NCBI GenBank assembly: GCA_963580245.1
Contig: CAUZJO010000003.1
Span: 1 to 64,000, forward strand
DNA from: CAUZJO01 sp963580245
Lineage (GTDB): Bacteria; Sumerlaeota; Sumerlaeia; MVZB01
Direction of reading: 5' to 3'
Length of the DNA: 64,000 bases
Shown here: piece after piece, positions 43,521 to 52,985 of the stretch
Layout: every line of letters begins with the position of its first letter
Position numbering within the stretch: the first letter of the stretch is position 1
Translations under genes and position numbers: made by a program
The notes under the pieces: model-generated
Seen by the model: the letters and a program-made list of their open reading frames with translations, nothing else
Databases searched by the model: none
What the model was told of the DNA's origin: nothing

Positions 43521-45647
43521 TTAGATATATTCCTCCAGCAGCTCCGAAGTCAGGCGCTTGTCGCGGATCGTGCGGGTTTTCTTTCTCCTGACTCGGACGA
43601 CCTTGTCCACGCTCAACACCGAGGAGAGTTTGTGGGTGATCATGATGGTGGTGCGGCCCCGCGCGACATTTTTGAAGACCTCGTCGAAAATGGCCTGGTT
43701 CTTCACGTCCAAACCCGCCTCCGGTTCGTCGAGAATCAAGATTTCGGGATCGCGGTAGAGGACCCGGGCCAGCGCCAGCAATCGGGCCTGACCGCCCGAC
43801 AGTCGCCCACCGCGCTCCCCGACCAGGGTTTGGTACCCATCGGGAAAGGATTGGACGAAATCGTGAACGCGCGTCAGGCGCGCCGCCTCGATCGCGCGCG
43901 GCTCGTCGATGGTCTCGTCGCCGTAGGCGATGTTTTCGAGGATCGAGAGGTTGAACAGGATCGTCTCCTGCGACAGCAGCACGACGCGGCGGCGCAGTTC
44001 CTTTTCGCTGATTCGATCGAGCGGCGTCTGACCGATCGTTATGCGCCCCACGGTCGGGAGGTAGAACCGGCAGATCAGGGCCGCCAGGGTTGATTTGCCC
44101 GAGCCGTTGCGCCCGATCATGGCGGTCACCTTGTTGCGCGGGATCCACAGGTTCAAGCGGCGAAAGATGTGATCGTCGCCTTGCTCGGGGTTGTAGCGGA
44201 ACGCCACGTCCTCGAAGCGCACGAAGTCCCAATCCTCGGGCCAGGGGAGCGGGTCGGGCGGATCGATCACGTGGGGTTGGGTGTCCACGATTCCGAAGAT
44301 TCGCTCGGCGCTCATCAACGCGCGCTGCATGCCGACGTGCACGACCGACAGGCGCTTGATCGGCTTGTAGAAGCGGTTGAGCGCGAACAGGTAGACGATG
44401 AATTCGGCGCCGCCGCTGATGATTTTGAACTCGAACATCAAAAGGGCGCCGAGGATCAAGATGCCGGCCACGCCCACGTTGACGATCATATCGGCGGTCG
44501 AGCCGGCCATCTCCTTGATCATGCGGCGTTTGAAACGGCGACGGAACATCGTTTCGTTGGACTGCGAGAAACGGTCGCTCTCGAACCGCTCGCTGCCGAA
44601 TGATTTGATCAGTTTGATGCCGCTGAAGGCGGTCTGCATCTGGTCCATGATAAAGGCATCGCCCGAGACTTCCTGCTTGGAGACCTCCCGGATACGCCGC
44701 GCCAGCACGACGGTGGGGATCAGCCCAATGGGCAGCAGCAGCAGGACGATCAGGGTCAGCGTCTTGTTGATCACGAACAGGAAAATCAGCAGGAACAGCA
44801 TGGTGAACGGCTCGCGGACGATGGTGCTGCAGAGCAGTTGCAAGGGCTGGCGCAGCATCGCCACGTCGTTGTAAATGCGCGTCATGAGCTGTCCGGTGGT
44901 GTTCTTATGGAAGAACGCCAGGTCTTGGCCGAGGCAGTGGTCGTAGATGTCCTGGGACAGCTTTTGCAGGGCGCCGTTCTCGGCCCGGGCCATCAGCAGG
45001 TTCCCCGCATAGGTCATCGTGGCGGCAAGCAGGGCGGCCGCGAGCAGAAGAGTCGCGATCATCAGCACCCCCTTGAACCGGTTGGCGTGAAGATAGGTCC
45101 TGAAGTTCTGCGCCTTCTTTTTCAGATTGGCCTTCAGAGGCTCGAGCCGCGCCTTGCCGCCGGTCACGAGGGGGCCGATCAGCGGGATGCGGCCGAGGAG
45201 GTCTCCCTTGATGTCCTTTTCGGAAGGCTCCGCGGAATCCCGATCGCGGGAGTCGGGAGGGGGAAGTTGCTCAACGTTCTCCGTCAGCGACTCGGCCGAA
45301 ACCTGTTCCATCGCCGGCATCGGATCTTGCGGGAAGATGACCTTTAGGATCGGCAGAAACATGAAGAGCGAGCACACGCCCACGAAGCTGCCCAGAACGA
45401 ACAGAACGTTGGCCTGGATGATCTGACGGCGGTAGGGGCGAAACAGGCCCAACAGTCTTGGCAGGGCGCCGCGATTCTGGGCCCGGTCGCCTCCGAACCA
45501 CTTAAGAAACAGGCGCTGGAGCGGACCGCCGCGACGGCCGGACGCCGCTTCGGTCGCCTGAGCGGTTCCGGGTGAAACGTCCGTCGCGACCGCCTGAGAG
45601 GGCGTTGGGGGCTGTTTAACGGATACGTTTGAGGCGGGACGTTGCAT
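43521..45647 (-). CDS. MsbA-like ABC exporter (lipid/glycolipid flippase)
   Basis: Protein of 708 aa from ATG 45647 (a TTG at 45731 would add 28 residues). It is a half-transporter with six membrane helices fused to an ATPase. The NBD has Walker A IGRNGSGKSTL, signature LSGGQARLLALARVL, Walker B ILILDEPEAGLD and the H-loop TIMITHKLSSV. Between TM1 and TM2 lies an enlarged periplasmic loop of about 90 residues (DSRDRDSAEPSEKDIKGD and onward), much longer than in E. coli MsbA. The N-terminal 50 residues are disordered and proline-rich. Its placement beside glycosyltransferases and a ligase supports export of lipid A core or another lipid-linked glycan. Confidence 0.88.
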   Translation of the reverse strand: MQRPASNVSVKQPPTPSQAVATDVSPGTAQATEAASGRRGGPLQRLFLKWFGGDRAQNRGALPRLLGLFRPYRRQIIQANVLFVLGSFVGVCSLFMFLPILKVIFPQDPMPAMEQVSAESLTENVEQLPPPDSRDRDSAEPSEKDIKGDLLGRIPLIGPLVTGGKARLEPLKANLKKKAQNFRTYLHANRFKGVLMIATLLLAAALLAATMTYAGNLLMARAENGALQKLSQDIYDHCLGQDLAFFHKNTTGQLMTRIYNDVAMLRQPLQLLCSTIVREPFTMLFLLIFLFVINKTLTLIVLLLLPIGLIPTVVLARRIREVSKQEVSGDAFIMDQMQTAFSGIKLIKSFGSERFESDRFSQSNETMFRRRFKRRMIKEMAGSTADMIVNVGVAGILILGALLMFEFKIISGGAEFIVYLFALNRFYKPIKRLSVVHVGMQRALMSAERIFGIVDTQPHVIDPPDPLPWPEDWDFVRFEDVAFRYNPEQGDDHIFRRLNLWIPRNKVTAMIGRNGSGKSTLAALICRFYLPTVGRITIGQTPLDRISEKELRRRVVLLSQETILFNLSILENIAYGDETIDEPRAIEAARLTRVHDFVQSFPDGYQTLVGERGGRLSGGQARLLALARVLYRDPEILILDEPEAGLDVKNQAIFDEVFKNVARGRTTIMITHKLSSVLSVDKVVRVRRKKTRTIRDKRLTSELLEEYI

Positions 45648-45763
45648 CAAGGGGGGCCGGTCGGCCTTGGGCCCGGTTGGAATGGGGGGTCTTGTCCCAT
45701 TAGGTGACCACAGGGGACCCGCGCGTTTCAATCCAAATCAGGAATCGACTGAGGCAAGCCCGA

Positions 45764-46516
45764 TTAGATCAGACGGCATACGGCGGCGGCGGACAGGGCC
45801 GCGGTCTCGGCGCGGAGGGTCAGCGAACCGAGGGAAACCGGCTTGAATCCGGCCAGCTCGAAGGCGTTTTGCTCCTCGGGGATCCAGCCCCCTTCGGGGC
45901 CGATTGCGATCCACAGGGGGAGGTCAACCGGAATGCGCTCGGCCATCCATTGGCCCAACTTACGCGAGGAGGAATCGGATTGGGCATAGACCGTGTGGGC
46001 CGGGGCGCACTGGCGGGTCAGCCATTGATCGAGCGGGGCCGGCGTCAGGATCGTCATTGGCCGGGCGCGGCCGCATTGTTTGGCGGCGGCGATCGCGAGC
46101 CGGTCCCAGCGCCCGGGGGTGTCCGGTTCGGCCTCGCGCGCGGGCAGGGCGACGCAGCGGGCCGCGATCACCGGCTGAAGAGACTCCACGTCCAGCTCCG
46201 AGAGCTTCTCGATCATCCAATCCATCGCGCGGCGCTTGAGGATCGCCACGGCCATGTTGAGTTGCGGCTTTTGGGTCGAAGTGTCCGACTCGAGCCGCTC
46301 GATCAACTCCACCTGGGCCCGGCCGTCGCGCTCCCCCACGACGCGGGCGCTCCAGGCGCAGCCTGATGCATCGAACAGATCGATCTGGCTGCCCGGGCGA
46401 AGGCGCAGGGCGTGGAGCAGATGGTGCGATTCGCCTTCGGCCAGGGTAAGGTCGCCGCTTTGAACCGAACTGAGTTGGCCGGCGAAATAAAACCGGTGAG
46501 GGGTGCACGGGCTCAT
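45764..46516 (-). CDS. rsmE: 16S rRNA m3U1498 methyltransferase RsmE
   Basis: Protein of 250 aa with an N-terminal PUA-like domain (HRFYFAGQL, GESHHLLHALRLRPGSQIDL) and a C-terminal SPOUT knot. The SAM-binding motifs IGPEGGWIPEEQNAF and LGSLTLRAETAALSA match RsmE, which methylates U1498 of 16S rRNA with SAM. ATG 46516 was chosen because the family starts at about this distance from the PUA strand; the frame is open upstream to 46591. The upstream minus-strand gene ends 59 bases away. Confidence 0.93.
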   Translation of the reverse strand: MSPCTPHRFYFAGQLSSVQSGDLTLAEGESHHLLHALRLRPGSQIDLFDASGCAWSARVVGERDGRAQVELIERLESDTSTQKPQLNMAVAILKRRAMDWMIEKLSELDVESLQPVIAARCVALPAREAEPDTPGRWDRLAIAAAKQCGRARPMTILTPAPLDQWLTRQCAPAHTVYAQSDSSSRKLGQWMAERIPVDLPLWIAIGPEGGWIPEEQNAFELAGFKPVSLGSLTLRAETAALSAAAVCRLI

Positions 46517-46575
46517 CTGTCGTGGAAAAGGTGGACGAACTAGGCGCGGGCTGGAAAACGCCCGGGGAGGACCCA

Positions 46576-48195
46576 TCAGAAACGATACCACGAAGGATCG
46601 GCCTTTTCAATTCCATCGATGTCTTCCTCGACGCGCCGTTCCGCGGCCTCCCGCTCCTCGTTCATCGCGGCCTGGAGCTTGTGCTGATCGACGGCCGGCG
46701 CGCGCACGCTGATGGGTGACTTGCGAGTTTCTCTTGCGGGCTCTGGCGGGGATGGCGGCGCTTGGGCGAGGACGGGCCGCGGCTCTCGGCCGCGCATGTA
46801 GACGTTTTCCCCCAACAGGTACAGGCCCGTTTGCGGCGCGTTGATGGTGGCCTGTTCATTCCAGACCCAAGTGAAAATGGGGGCCTCGACCGGTTCAACC
46901 ACGCGCGCGAACAGTCGGGCGATGGGACCGGAGGACTGATCGCGCAGATTTGTCATGGCCATCCGGTAGTATAAAAAACCGGCCCGGTTGTTGACGGCGT
47001 TGGTGTAATGCATGTCCCAGGGCCACGCGGAGTGAAACGGCCCATCGAGCAGGTTGATCCCCTTATGGATCCAGTTGCCGCGATCGGTATCGACGACCTT
47101 CACTTTCTGGGCGTCAAACTTGGCGGCCAACCGAACCTCATTAAAGAGCATCTCGTCGGGGTTTTCGACCCCGATATCGACGACCAGCCACTGACCGGGC
47201 TCCAGGATGCCCTCGGCGGGTTGGTCGATCCACAGGGTGGGCTTGCGCAAGCCGGACTGGTCGCGGAATCCGGCCAGGACCGGGGCCAGCTCCTCGAGGG
47301 TGGGCGCGAGGAAGCTGCCGCCCGAGGGGATCTCGTCCTCCTCATCCAGGATGCGCACCGTCCCGCCCGAGAGCGCCTCCTTGACGCCGAACGAGGACCG
47401 GCTGATCAGCTCGCGGCCGCTGTGGACCGCCGTGGCCATGTCGTCGAAGTAGGGTTCGATGCGTAGCCCGTCCCCGGGCGCGAGGGCCTCCCATGCCACG
47501 GTGATCAACGCGACTTCGCCGTGATCGCGCGGCTCGTCGAATTGCGCACGGTAGAACAGATGGCCCTGCTGCTCGTCGATGTAGACTTCGGGCTCGCCCC
47601 TGAGGTTGTCCTTAAGATTGGCCTGGTGAAGGGCCACCGGTCGCATGTTTTTCGTGGGGTAGCGCAGGCAAATCCGCACGCGGTCGACGACCAGGTGTTG
47701 CGGATTAAGCAGGCGGCAGGCGGTGGAAAATTCTCGGCCGATCCTCACGTTCTGGCTCGCGGGGGCCATGAAGAACGTCACGTGAGGTCCGGTCGCATCT
47801 TTTTTTTCCGGGTCTTCGACGGCGGGTTCTTCATCTTTGCCGCGCACCTTGGCCAGTTGTTTGCCATCGGGGTCACCCGCGCCGTCCTTGGGCGGCGCGG
47901 TGATCGGCGTACCGGCGCCCTCCGAGGCTGCCTGGCGTTTTTTCTCCTCCTCCCGCTTGCGGCGCTGCTCCATTTTCATCTTCACCAGCTCGCGCATGCG
48001 GCGCTTTCTTTCCTCGATGCTCGCCTGAGGGTCTTGGGGATCAATATCAATGGGGATGTTCTCGCTGCGGTTTTTGGTCGTATTCTGGGCCTGCGGTGAC
48101 TGGCCCAGGCCGATCAACATCGCGAGCGACGCAATGCAAAGCAGCAGAGCTTTCCGATGGGGGGGGGAGAGAACCTGGAGACAGGTGCGAATCAT
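46576..48195 (-). CDS. Exported protein with cohesin-like beta domains
   Basis: Protein of 539 aa with a signal peptide (ALLLCIASLAMLIGLGQSPQA). A highly charged, probably coiled stretch of about 80 residues follows (ERKRRMRELVKMKMEQRRKR). Two beta-sandwich-like regions come next (FMAPASQNVRIGREFSTACR and WLVVDIGVENPDEMLFNEVR) whose strand pattern resembles cohesin/dockerin-type carrier domains. A charged tail ends in SWYRF. No dockerin or sorting signal was seen. It sits between rsmE and the spermidine-synthase fusion, all on the minus strand. The function is unknown. Confidence 0.65.
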   Translation of the reverse strand: MIRTCLQVLSPPHRKALLLCIASLAMLIGLGQSPQAQNTTKNRSENIPIDIDPQDPQASIEERKRRMRELVKMKMEQRRKREEEKKRQAASEGAGTPITAPPKDGAGDPDGKQLAKVRGKDEEPAVEDPEKKDATGPHVTFFMAPASQNVRIGREFSTACRLLNPQHLVVDRVRICLRYPTKNMRPVALHQANLKDNLRGEPEVYIDEQQGHLFYRAQFDEPRDHGEVALITVAWEALAPGDGLRIEPYFDDMATAVHSGRELISRSSFGVKEALSGGTVRILDEEDEIPSGGSFLAPTLEELAPVLAGFRDQSGLRKPTLWIDQPAEGILEPGQWLVVDIGVENPDEMLFNEVRLAAKFDAQKVKVVDTDRGNWIHKGINLLDGPFHSAWPWDMHYTNAVNNRAGFLYYRMAMTNLRDQSSGPIARLFARVVEPVEAPIFTWVWNEQATINAPQTGLYLLGENVYMRGREPRPVLAQAPPSPPEPARETRKSPISVRAPAVDQHKLQAAMNEEREAAERRVEEDIDGIEKADPSWYRF

Positions 48196-48424
48196 CAGTG
48201 GCCTCTATTGGAATCATGGCAAAGAACGAGCCATTCGGTAAAGTCATTTCTCCCAACGCGATAAACTCTGAGGAGGCGCTTGAAACCGCTCAATGGCAAG
48301 GCGTTGGCGATGGCAAAACGAAACCGCCCAACTCAAAATGCGACTCTCTGACACGCCGGTTGTGGCGATGCCGCCGTCCGTGGAGCGGCGATTCTCCACG
48401 CGGTCGCCGCGATTTCACAATTAT

Positions 48425-51223
48425 CTACTGAGTGGGGCGATCGAGTTGGCGCCGGACGAGCCGTCGCCAGCGGAGGGCCTGTTCCAATTGGCGGCGGGTG
48501 ATTTCGTCGGGCTCGCGCTGGATATTTCTCCTCAGCAGTTCCTCGGCCCGGCCCAGCAGGTCGTACGCCATGCTCAGTTTATCCGGAGTCTCTTGCAGCA
48601 TATAGACCCGGCCCAGGCTGAGGTAGACGAACGGGTTATTGCGCTCGGAGGCCAGGCGTTTCTGCAGGACGGGGAAGCGCAGGCGCTCCTTGAGGCTTAC
48701 GTCCTCGGGCGTCAGGCGCAGGGCTTCGATATAGGCGCGGGCCGCTCCCTCGATGTCCAGCCCCCGGTAGCTCGCGTGGCCCTGGATGATATGGGGCAGG
48801 GCCTGTTCATAGCGCGAGAGTCGTTCGGCCTCCTCGGGCGGAAGACTGCCCTCGGCCATGTATTGACGCGGGGAGGTGTAGATGCTCATCAGCTCGTCCA
48901 GGTTGTCGATCAGCGGGCGGTCGAAGTATCCGTACTTGGGCGAGAGGAACTCGATGAGCGGATTGTTTTCGGTGTTGAGCGCGTCGCCGGCCAGGTAGGC
49001 GTCCAGGTCCGCGCCGGCGGTCACGAAGCAGGAGAGGAGCTTGATCGGATCGTCGAGACTAAGCTCGGTCAGATCGCTGCGCACGTCGGGCTCTTGCAGC
49101 GTGCGGACGAAGCGGCCATAGTCCAGGCTGACACGGTCCTGCCAGCCGATGAGCAGGATGTAGTGCGTTTGCTCGTTCGACATGTAAAAGACGGCCATCG
49201 CCGGGAAGACGCGGTGAAAGGTCCTGAGCGCGATCCGGAAGACTTCCTTGGAGAGGCCCGCCAGCGGCATCCATACCACGACGATCCCCCTGGGCGTCAG
49301 CCGCTCGCGGCAGGCTTGAAAGTACTCCAGGTCGTAGAGATTGGCGTTGGATTTGTAGCGCAGGTCGGTGCAATCGGTGGCGATGATGTCGTACGATTGG
49401 TCGGTGTTGCGCAGGTAGGCGCGCGCGTCATCGAAAATGATCCGATAGCGGTCGTCGTCATTCTCAAGGAAACCGTGATTGGCGAGGGTCAGGTACGGCG
49501 CGGCCTTGATCACGGTCGGACATATCTCCACGCAATCGACCTGTTCGAGGCGGTCGTGAAGCAGCAGCGAATAAGAAGCGCCGCCACTGCCGAAGCCGAC
49601 CGTCAGCGCCTTCTTGGGGTTTTCCAGGAGCATCATCGGCATGTGGGCCAGCGACTTTTGGTCGGTTTGGAGAATCGGGTCGGTCCCGGCCACGCCGACC
49701 CCGTCGATCATGATCGTGCGGTGCCTGAGGTTGTTCTCGACGACCGCCACCGTGGCCACCCGGCCTTCTTCGTAGAATTCCATCCTTTCCAGGGAGCTTA
49801 GGGGCTGCAGGCCCTGACCGCGCGGCAGGCCGTAGAAGACCGCCACAACCATAATCGCCCCCAACGTGCCCAGGACGATCATCATCGGCCGGCTGTCGGG
49901 AGTCTGGCTGATGGTCACCAGCCCGATGACCACGTTGATGAGTCCCAAGAGTATCAGGCCGACGGTCAACCCGAACATGGGGACAATCACAAAACCGGCC
50001 AACAAGGAGCCGATGATCGCGCCGATGGTATTGAACGCGTAAAGCCGCCCCACGTCGCCGCCCACGCGACCCACGCCGGCCACCAGCCTGGCGGCCAATG
50101 GGAAGGCCATCCCCATCAAAACGGTCGGAATGCCCAGCGTGCCGAGGGTTTGCAGCATCACGTTGACCACCGCCAGTGCCCAGTTGAGCGTTCCGGATTC
50201 TTCGTCATAGGGCTGGGCCCACGTGAAGAGCGAGGCCCCCGAATAGAGCATCGTGACCGACAGGAGGATGGCGATCCCGATCAGCGTCAGGAGCACGCCA
50301 TAGAGGCGTAGGGGCTCGCGCTGACGATCCACGAACGGGCCGATCAGCGCCGCGCCGATCGCAAGTCCCGCCAGGAAGACCGTCAGCATCGCCGAAAAGG
50401 CGTAGGTCGTGTTCTTCAGATACTCGAAACCAAAGACGAGCGAGCGGCTCCAAAGCACCTGCGCGCCCAGGGCGACGGCCCCTGAAATAAGTGCCGTGGT
50501 CAGTACCCAGACGACGACGCGTTTGGGGGCGGCCGGCGTCGGGGGGGGTGTGGATTTTGGTTGGGCCGCGGGTGGTCCCCCGGCGTTGGCGACCGGTCGC
50601 CTGCCTTCGAGCAGCAACGAAAGCCCCAGGGCGCCCGCCCCCGCCAACAGATTGAGTCCGGCGGCGATCCACTCGCTTCCCAGCAGCCCGAAGTTGGCGA
50701 TCAACACGAAGCCGGCCAGAAAGGCACCGCAAACCGCGCCGAATGTATTGGTGGCGTAGAGCCCGCCGACGTGCAGCCCGAGGTGGCTCTGGGTTCGCAC
50801 CAGGAAGCGGGTCATGACCGGCAGCGTCGCCCCCATCAGCGTGGTGGGCAGGGTCAGCAGCCCAAAGGCGCAGATGAAGCGCACCGCCGTCAGGGGCCCG
50901 AATTGCTGGCCGAAAACCGCATAGGCCCATCCATCGGCCAGCTCGACCAGGTGGATCAACAACGGCAACAGAATCCCACTCAGAGCGATCCCCAGCTCGA
51001 GCAGGCCATAGGTACGTAGGGGATGACTCAGCCGGTCGCTGACCCGACCCAGGAGCCACGAACCCAGCGCCAGGCCCGCCATGAAGGCCGCCAGCACGGC
51101 GCACACCGCATAGAGGCCGGCCCCGAAAACGACCAACAGCATGCGCGTCCAGACGACTTCATAGATCAGCCCCGCCGCGCCCGAGGCGAAGAATAGGGGG
51201 TAGACAATCCAACGTAGGCCCAT
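48425..51223 (-). CDS. MFS-like membrane domain/spermidine synthase fusion
   Basis: Protein of 932 aa from ATG 51223 (MGLRWIVYPLFFASG). The first 510 residues hold about twelve to fourteen membrane helices in two blocks, starting GAAGLIYEVVWTRMLLVVFG. This opening is typical of the large fused MFS/spermidine-synthase family. A Rossmann methyltransferase-like domain follows (VGFGSGGASYSLLLHDRLEQ, VEICPTVIKAA, YDIIATDCTD). The last 130 residues look TPR-like (HASYRGLDIEGAARAYIEAL, LGRVYMLQE). The family is widespread, but true aminopropyltransferase activity is rarely shown. No SAM decarboxylase gene is nearby. Confidence 0.85.
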   Translation of the reverse strand: MGLRWIVYPLFFASGAAGLIYEVVWTRMLLVVFGAGLYAVCAVLAAFMAGLALGSWLLGRVSDRLSHPLRTYGLLELGIALSGILLPLLIHLVELADGWAYAVFGQQFGPLTAVRFICAFGLLTLPTTLMGATLPVMTRFLVRTQSHLGLHVGGLYATNTFGAVCGAFLAGFVLIANFGLLGSEWIAAGLNLLAGAGALGLSLLLEGRRPVANAGGPPAAQPKSTPPPTPAAPKRVVVWVLTTALISGAVALGAQVLWSRSLVFGFEYLKNTTYAFSAMLTVFLAGLAIGAALIGPFVDRQREPLRLYGVLLTLIGIAILLSVTMLYSGASLFTWAQPYDEESGTLNWALAVVNVMLQTLGTLGIPTVLMGMAFPLAARLVAGVGRVGGDVGRLYAFNTIGAIIGSLLAGFVIVPMFGLTVGLILLGLINVVIGLVTISQTPDSRPMMIVLGTLGAIMVVAVFYGLPRGQGLQPLSSLERMEFYEEGRVATVAVVENNLRHRTIMIDGVGVAGTDPILQTDQKSLAHMPMMLLENPKKALTVGFGSGGASYSLLLHDRLEQVDCVEICPTVIKAAPYLTLANHGFLENDDDRYRIIFDDARAYLRNTDQSYDIIATDCTDLRYKSNANLYDLEYFQACRERLTPRGIVVVWMPLAGLSKEVFRIALRTFHRVFPAMAVFYMSNEQTHYILLIGWQDRVSLDYGRFVRTLQEPDVRSDLTELSLDDPIKLLSCFVTAGADLDAYLAGDALNTENNPLIEFLSPKYGYFDRPLIDNLDELMSIYTSPRQYMAEGSLPPEEAERLSRYEQALPHIIQGHASYRGLDIEGAARAYIEALRLTPEDVSLKERLRFPVLQKRLASERNNPFVYLSLGRVYMLQETPDKLSMAYDLLGRAEELLRRNIQREPDEITRRQLEQALRWRRLVRRQLDRPTQ

Positions 51224-51560
51224 GTGGGCGGCCCGTGGCCTCGCGATCGGTAGAATTTTCCGGGCGGTCGCACCCGTCGTGTCGGGGCTCGGGATGGCGA
51301 ACCAACCGGATGGCATGCCCGGATCGCCCGGATCCGGAGATGCCAGGCACTAGCAATGTGAATACCGAATTCCCGATCCATTTCATACCACGAATCGACA
51401 ACGGCGAACAGCCGAGCGCGATCGTGGCCGAATCCGCGGGTGAATGCCGGGCCGCGGTCGCTCGGATGCGGATGCGCGTAGACCGGCGGGGATGCAAATG
51501 CGTTGAGCCCCGCTGTTGCGGCCTTTTTGGGGTTGCCCTCCCCCAACGCGAGAGGCCAAC
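51224..51560. other. Divergent intergenic region
   Basis: These 337 bases lie between the spermidine-synthase fusion (-) and the DUF4129-like gene (+), and should hold both promoters. No convincing -35/-10 pair, repeat or small gene was recognised. Confidence 0.4.
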
Positions 51561-52931
51561 ATGACGGTCGATACGCCGATCGCGAGCGGGAAACGCGATT
51601 GGCGGGCCCCGTGCGATCTTCAAGCGACCTGGTATGGGTCAACCTGCATGCGCCTGTCCCTCGAAGAGCACGAGTTGGTCGACGCCGGTAATCGGTCCGC
51701 GCGGGGCGCCGGCCCGATCGGCGATCACCGCTCATCCAACCTCGGGGATGGCCCAGACCTATGGGAACCCTTTTTCTTCGCGCTGTGGCTTAACGCGGCG
51801 GTCCTGACCATGGTGGTCTACTATCCCTCCGCCGGCGACCTGCGGGGGGGCTTCGCCTCGGTCCTGCCGGTCGCCGGTTGGATCATGTTTTTGGGGATCA
51901 TCGCGTGGGTGACCGAAGCCAATCGGTTTGCCCTGCAGGAGCTTACGGTCGGACTTTCGATCAAGGAACGGATCGTGCCGGGCGTGATCGTTCTGATCCT
52001 GTTTGTGTCGCCGGTATTCAGCGACTCTCACCACGTGCTGCGCGACGGTTTTTTGTGGGCCTTGCCGGCGGTGATGATCTGGGCCGTCTCGCCGACGCTC
52101 GTTCGCTTGTTTCTGTTCTGGACGCTCATGGGGACTTGGTTCAACTCGTTCGTCATCTGGGGGGCCGGGGGGCTGCTGCTCGTCCTGGCGTTCGGGGCGA
52201 CATGGCTGCTGGCGCTCGGGGCCACGCATTTCGCGTTCACGGGTGATCCCCACGGCCTGACCGGCTGGTGGCCGCTGCGGCGACTGTTGCGCAACGTGGC
52301 GGTCTGCGCGGCCCCCGCCGTGGCGATGGGGGTGGGGACGTGGTGGCTTTGGCCTCGCAGCCTGGCCCGGCGGGGAGTGGGGGCGGACGCGATGGGCCCG
52401 CTCGGCAACCCCGACCAAACCGGGGGGGGCGGCGTGAATACCTTCGACTTGCTCGGTCTGATCTACCGTACCGTGTTCGTCGTTGCCATGGTGCTGATCG
52501 TGCTGGTGCTGATGATCACGATCCGGCGCGCCCTCAGGAAACGGGGCGCGCTCAAAATCGAATCCGATGTGCTGCCGGGCCAGGTCGCCAAGCTGCAATA
52601 CGCGGCCACCGAGCCTGCGCCGCCCAAACCGGTCCTGCCCGGCGTGCGCGGGCGGATCGTGACGCTGTGGGGGCGGTGGGCCCAATCCATGCGGGAGGAC
52701 GGACTGGGCCGCGGTGCCGGGGAGACGGCCCGCGAGTACGCCGAGCGCCTGGGCCGCCTCGAACCCGACGCCGAACCCCCGCCGGCCGTGACCGAACTCG
52801 TCGAAAGTGCCCACTACTCGCCCCGCGAACCCACCTCCGCCGACGTAGAGGCAATGCAGCAGTTCGTTCGGCGGGAACTGGACCGGCAAAAGGTTAGGCG
52901 CGAGAAACACGAAGCGAGCCGGCAGACCTAG
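51561..52931 (+). CDS. Polytopic membrane protein with DUF4129-like tail
   Basis: Protein of 456 aa; GAGAGG precedes ATG 51561. About seven membrane helices follow a 70-residue soluble start (FFFALWLNAAVLTMVVYY, IVPGVIVLILFVSPVF, WLLALGATHFAFTG and others). A last helix (VFVVAMVLIVLVLMITI) leads to a cytoplasmic C-terminal domain with GAGETAREYAERLGRL and TELVESAHYSPREPTSAD. That pair resembles the DUF4129 domain often found with transglutaminase-like proteins. No transglutaminase gene is adjacent. The function is unknown. Confidence 0.7.
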   Translation: MTVDTPIASGKRDWRAPCDLQATWYGSTCMRLSLEEHELVDAGNRSARGAGPIGDHRSSNLGDGPDLWEPFFFALWLNAAVLTMVVYYPSAGDLRGGFASVLPVAGWIMFLGIIAWVTEANRFALQELTVGLSIKERIVPGVIVLILFVSPVFSDSHHVLRDGFLWALPAVMIWAVSPTLVRLFLFWTLMGTWFNSFVIWGAGGLLLVLAFGATWLLALGATHFAFTGDPHGLTGWWPLRRLLRNVAVCAAPAVAMGVGTWWLWPRSLARRGVGADAMGPLGNPDQTGGGGVNTFDLLGLIYRTVFVVAMVLIVLVLMITIRRALRKRGALKIESDVLPGQVAKLQYAATEPAPPKPVLPGVRGRIVTLWGRWAQSMREDGLGRGAGETAREYAERLGRLEPDAEPPPAVTELVESAHYSPREPTSADVEAMQQFVRRELDRQKVRREKHEASRQT

Positions 52932-52985
52932 ATGAGGTACCACGTCGTTCGGCCCGTATCCCACCACCGATCACCCCGACGAGAC

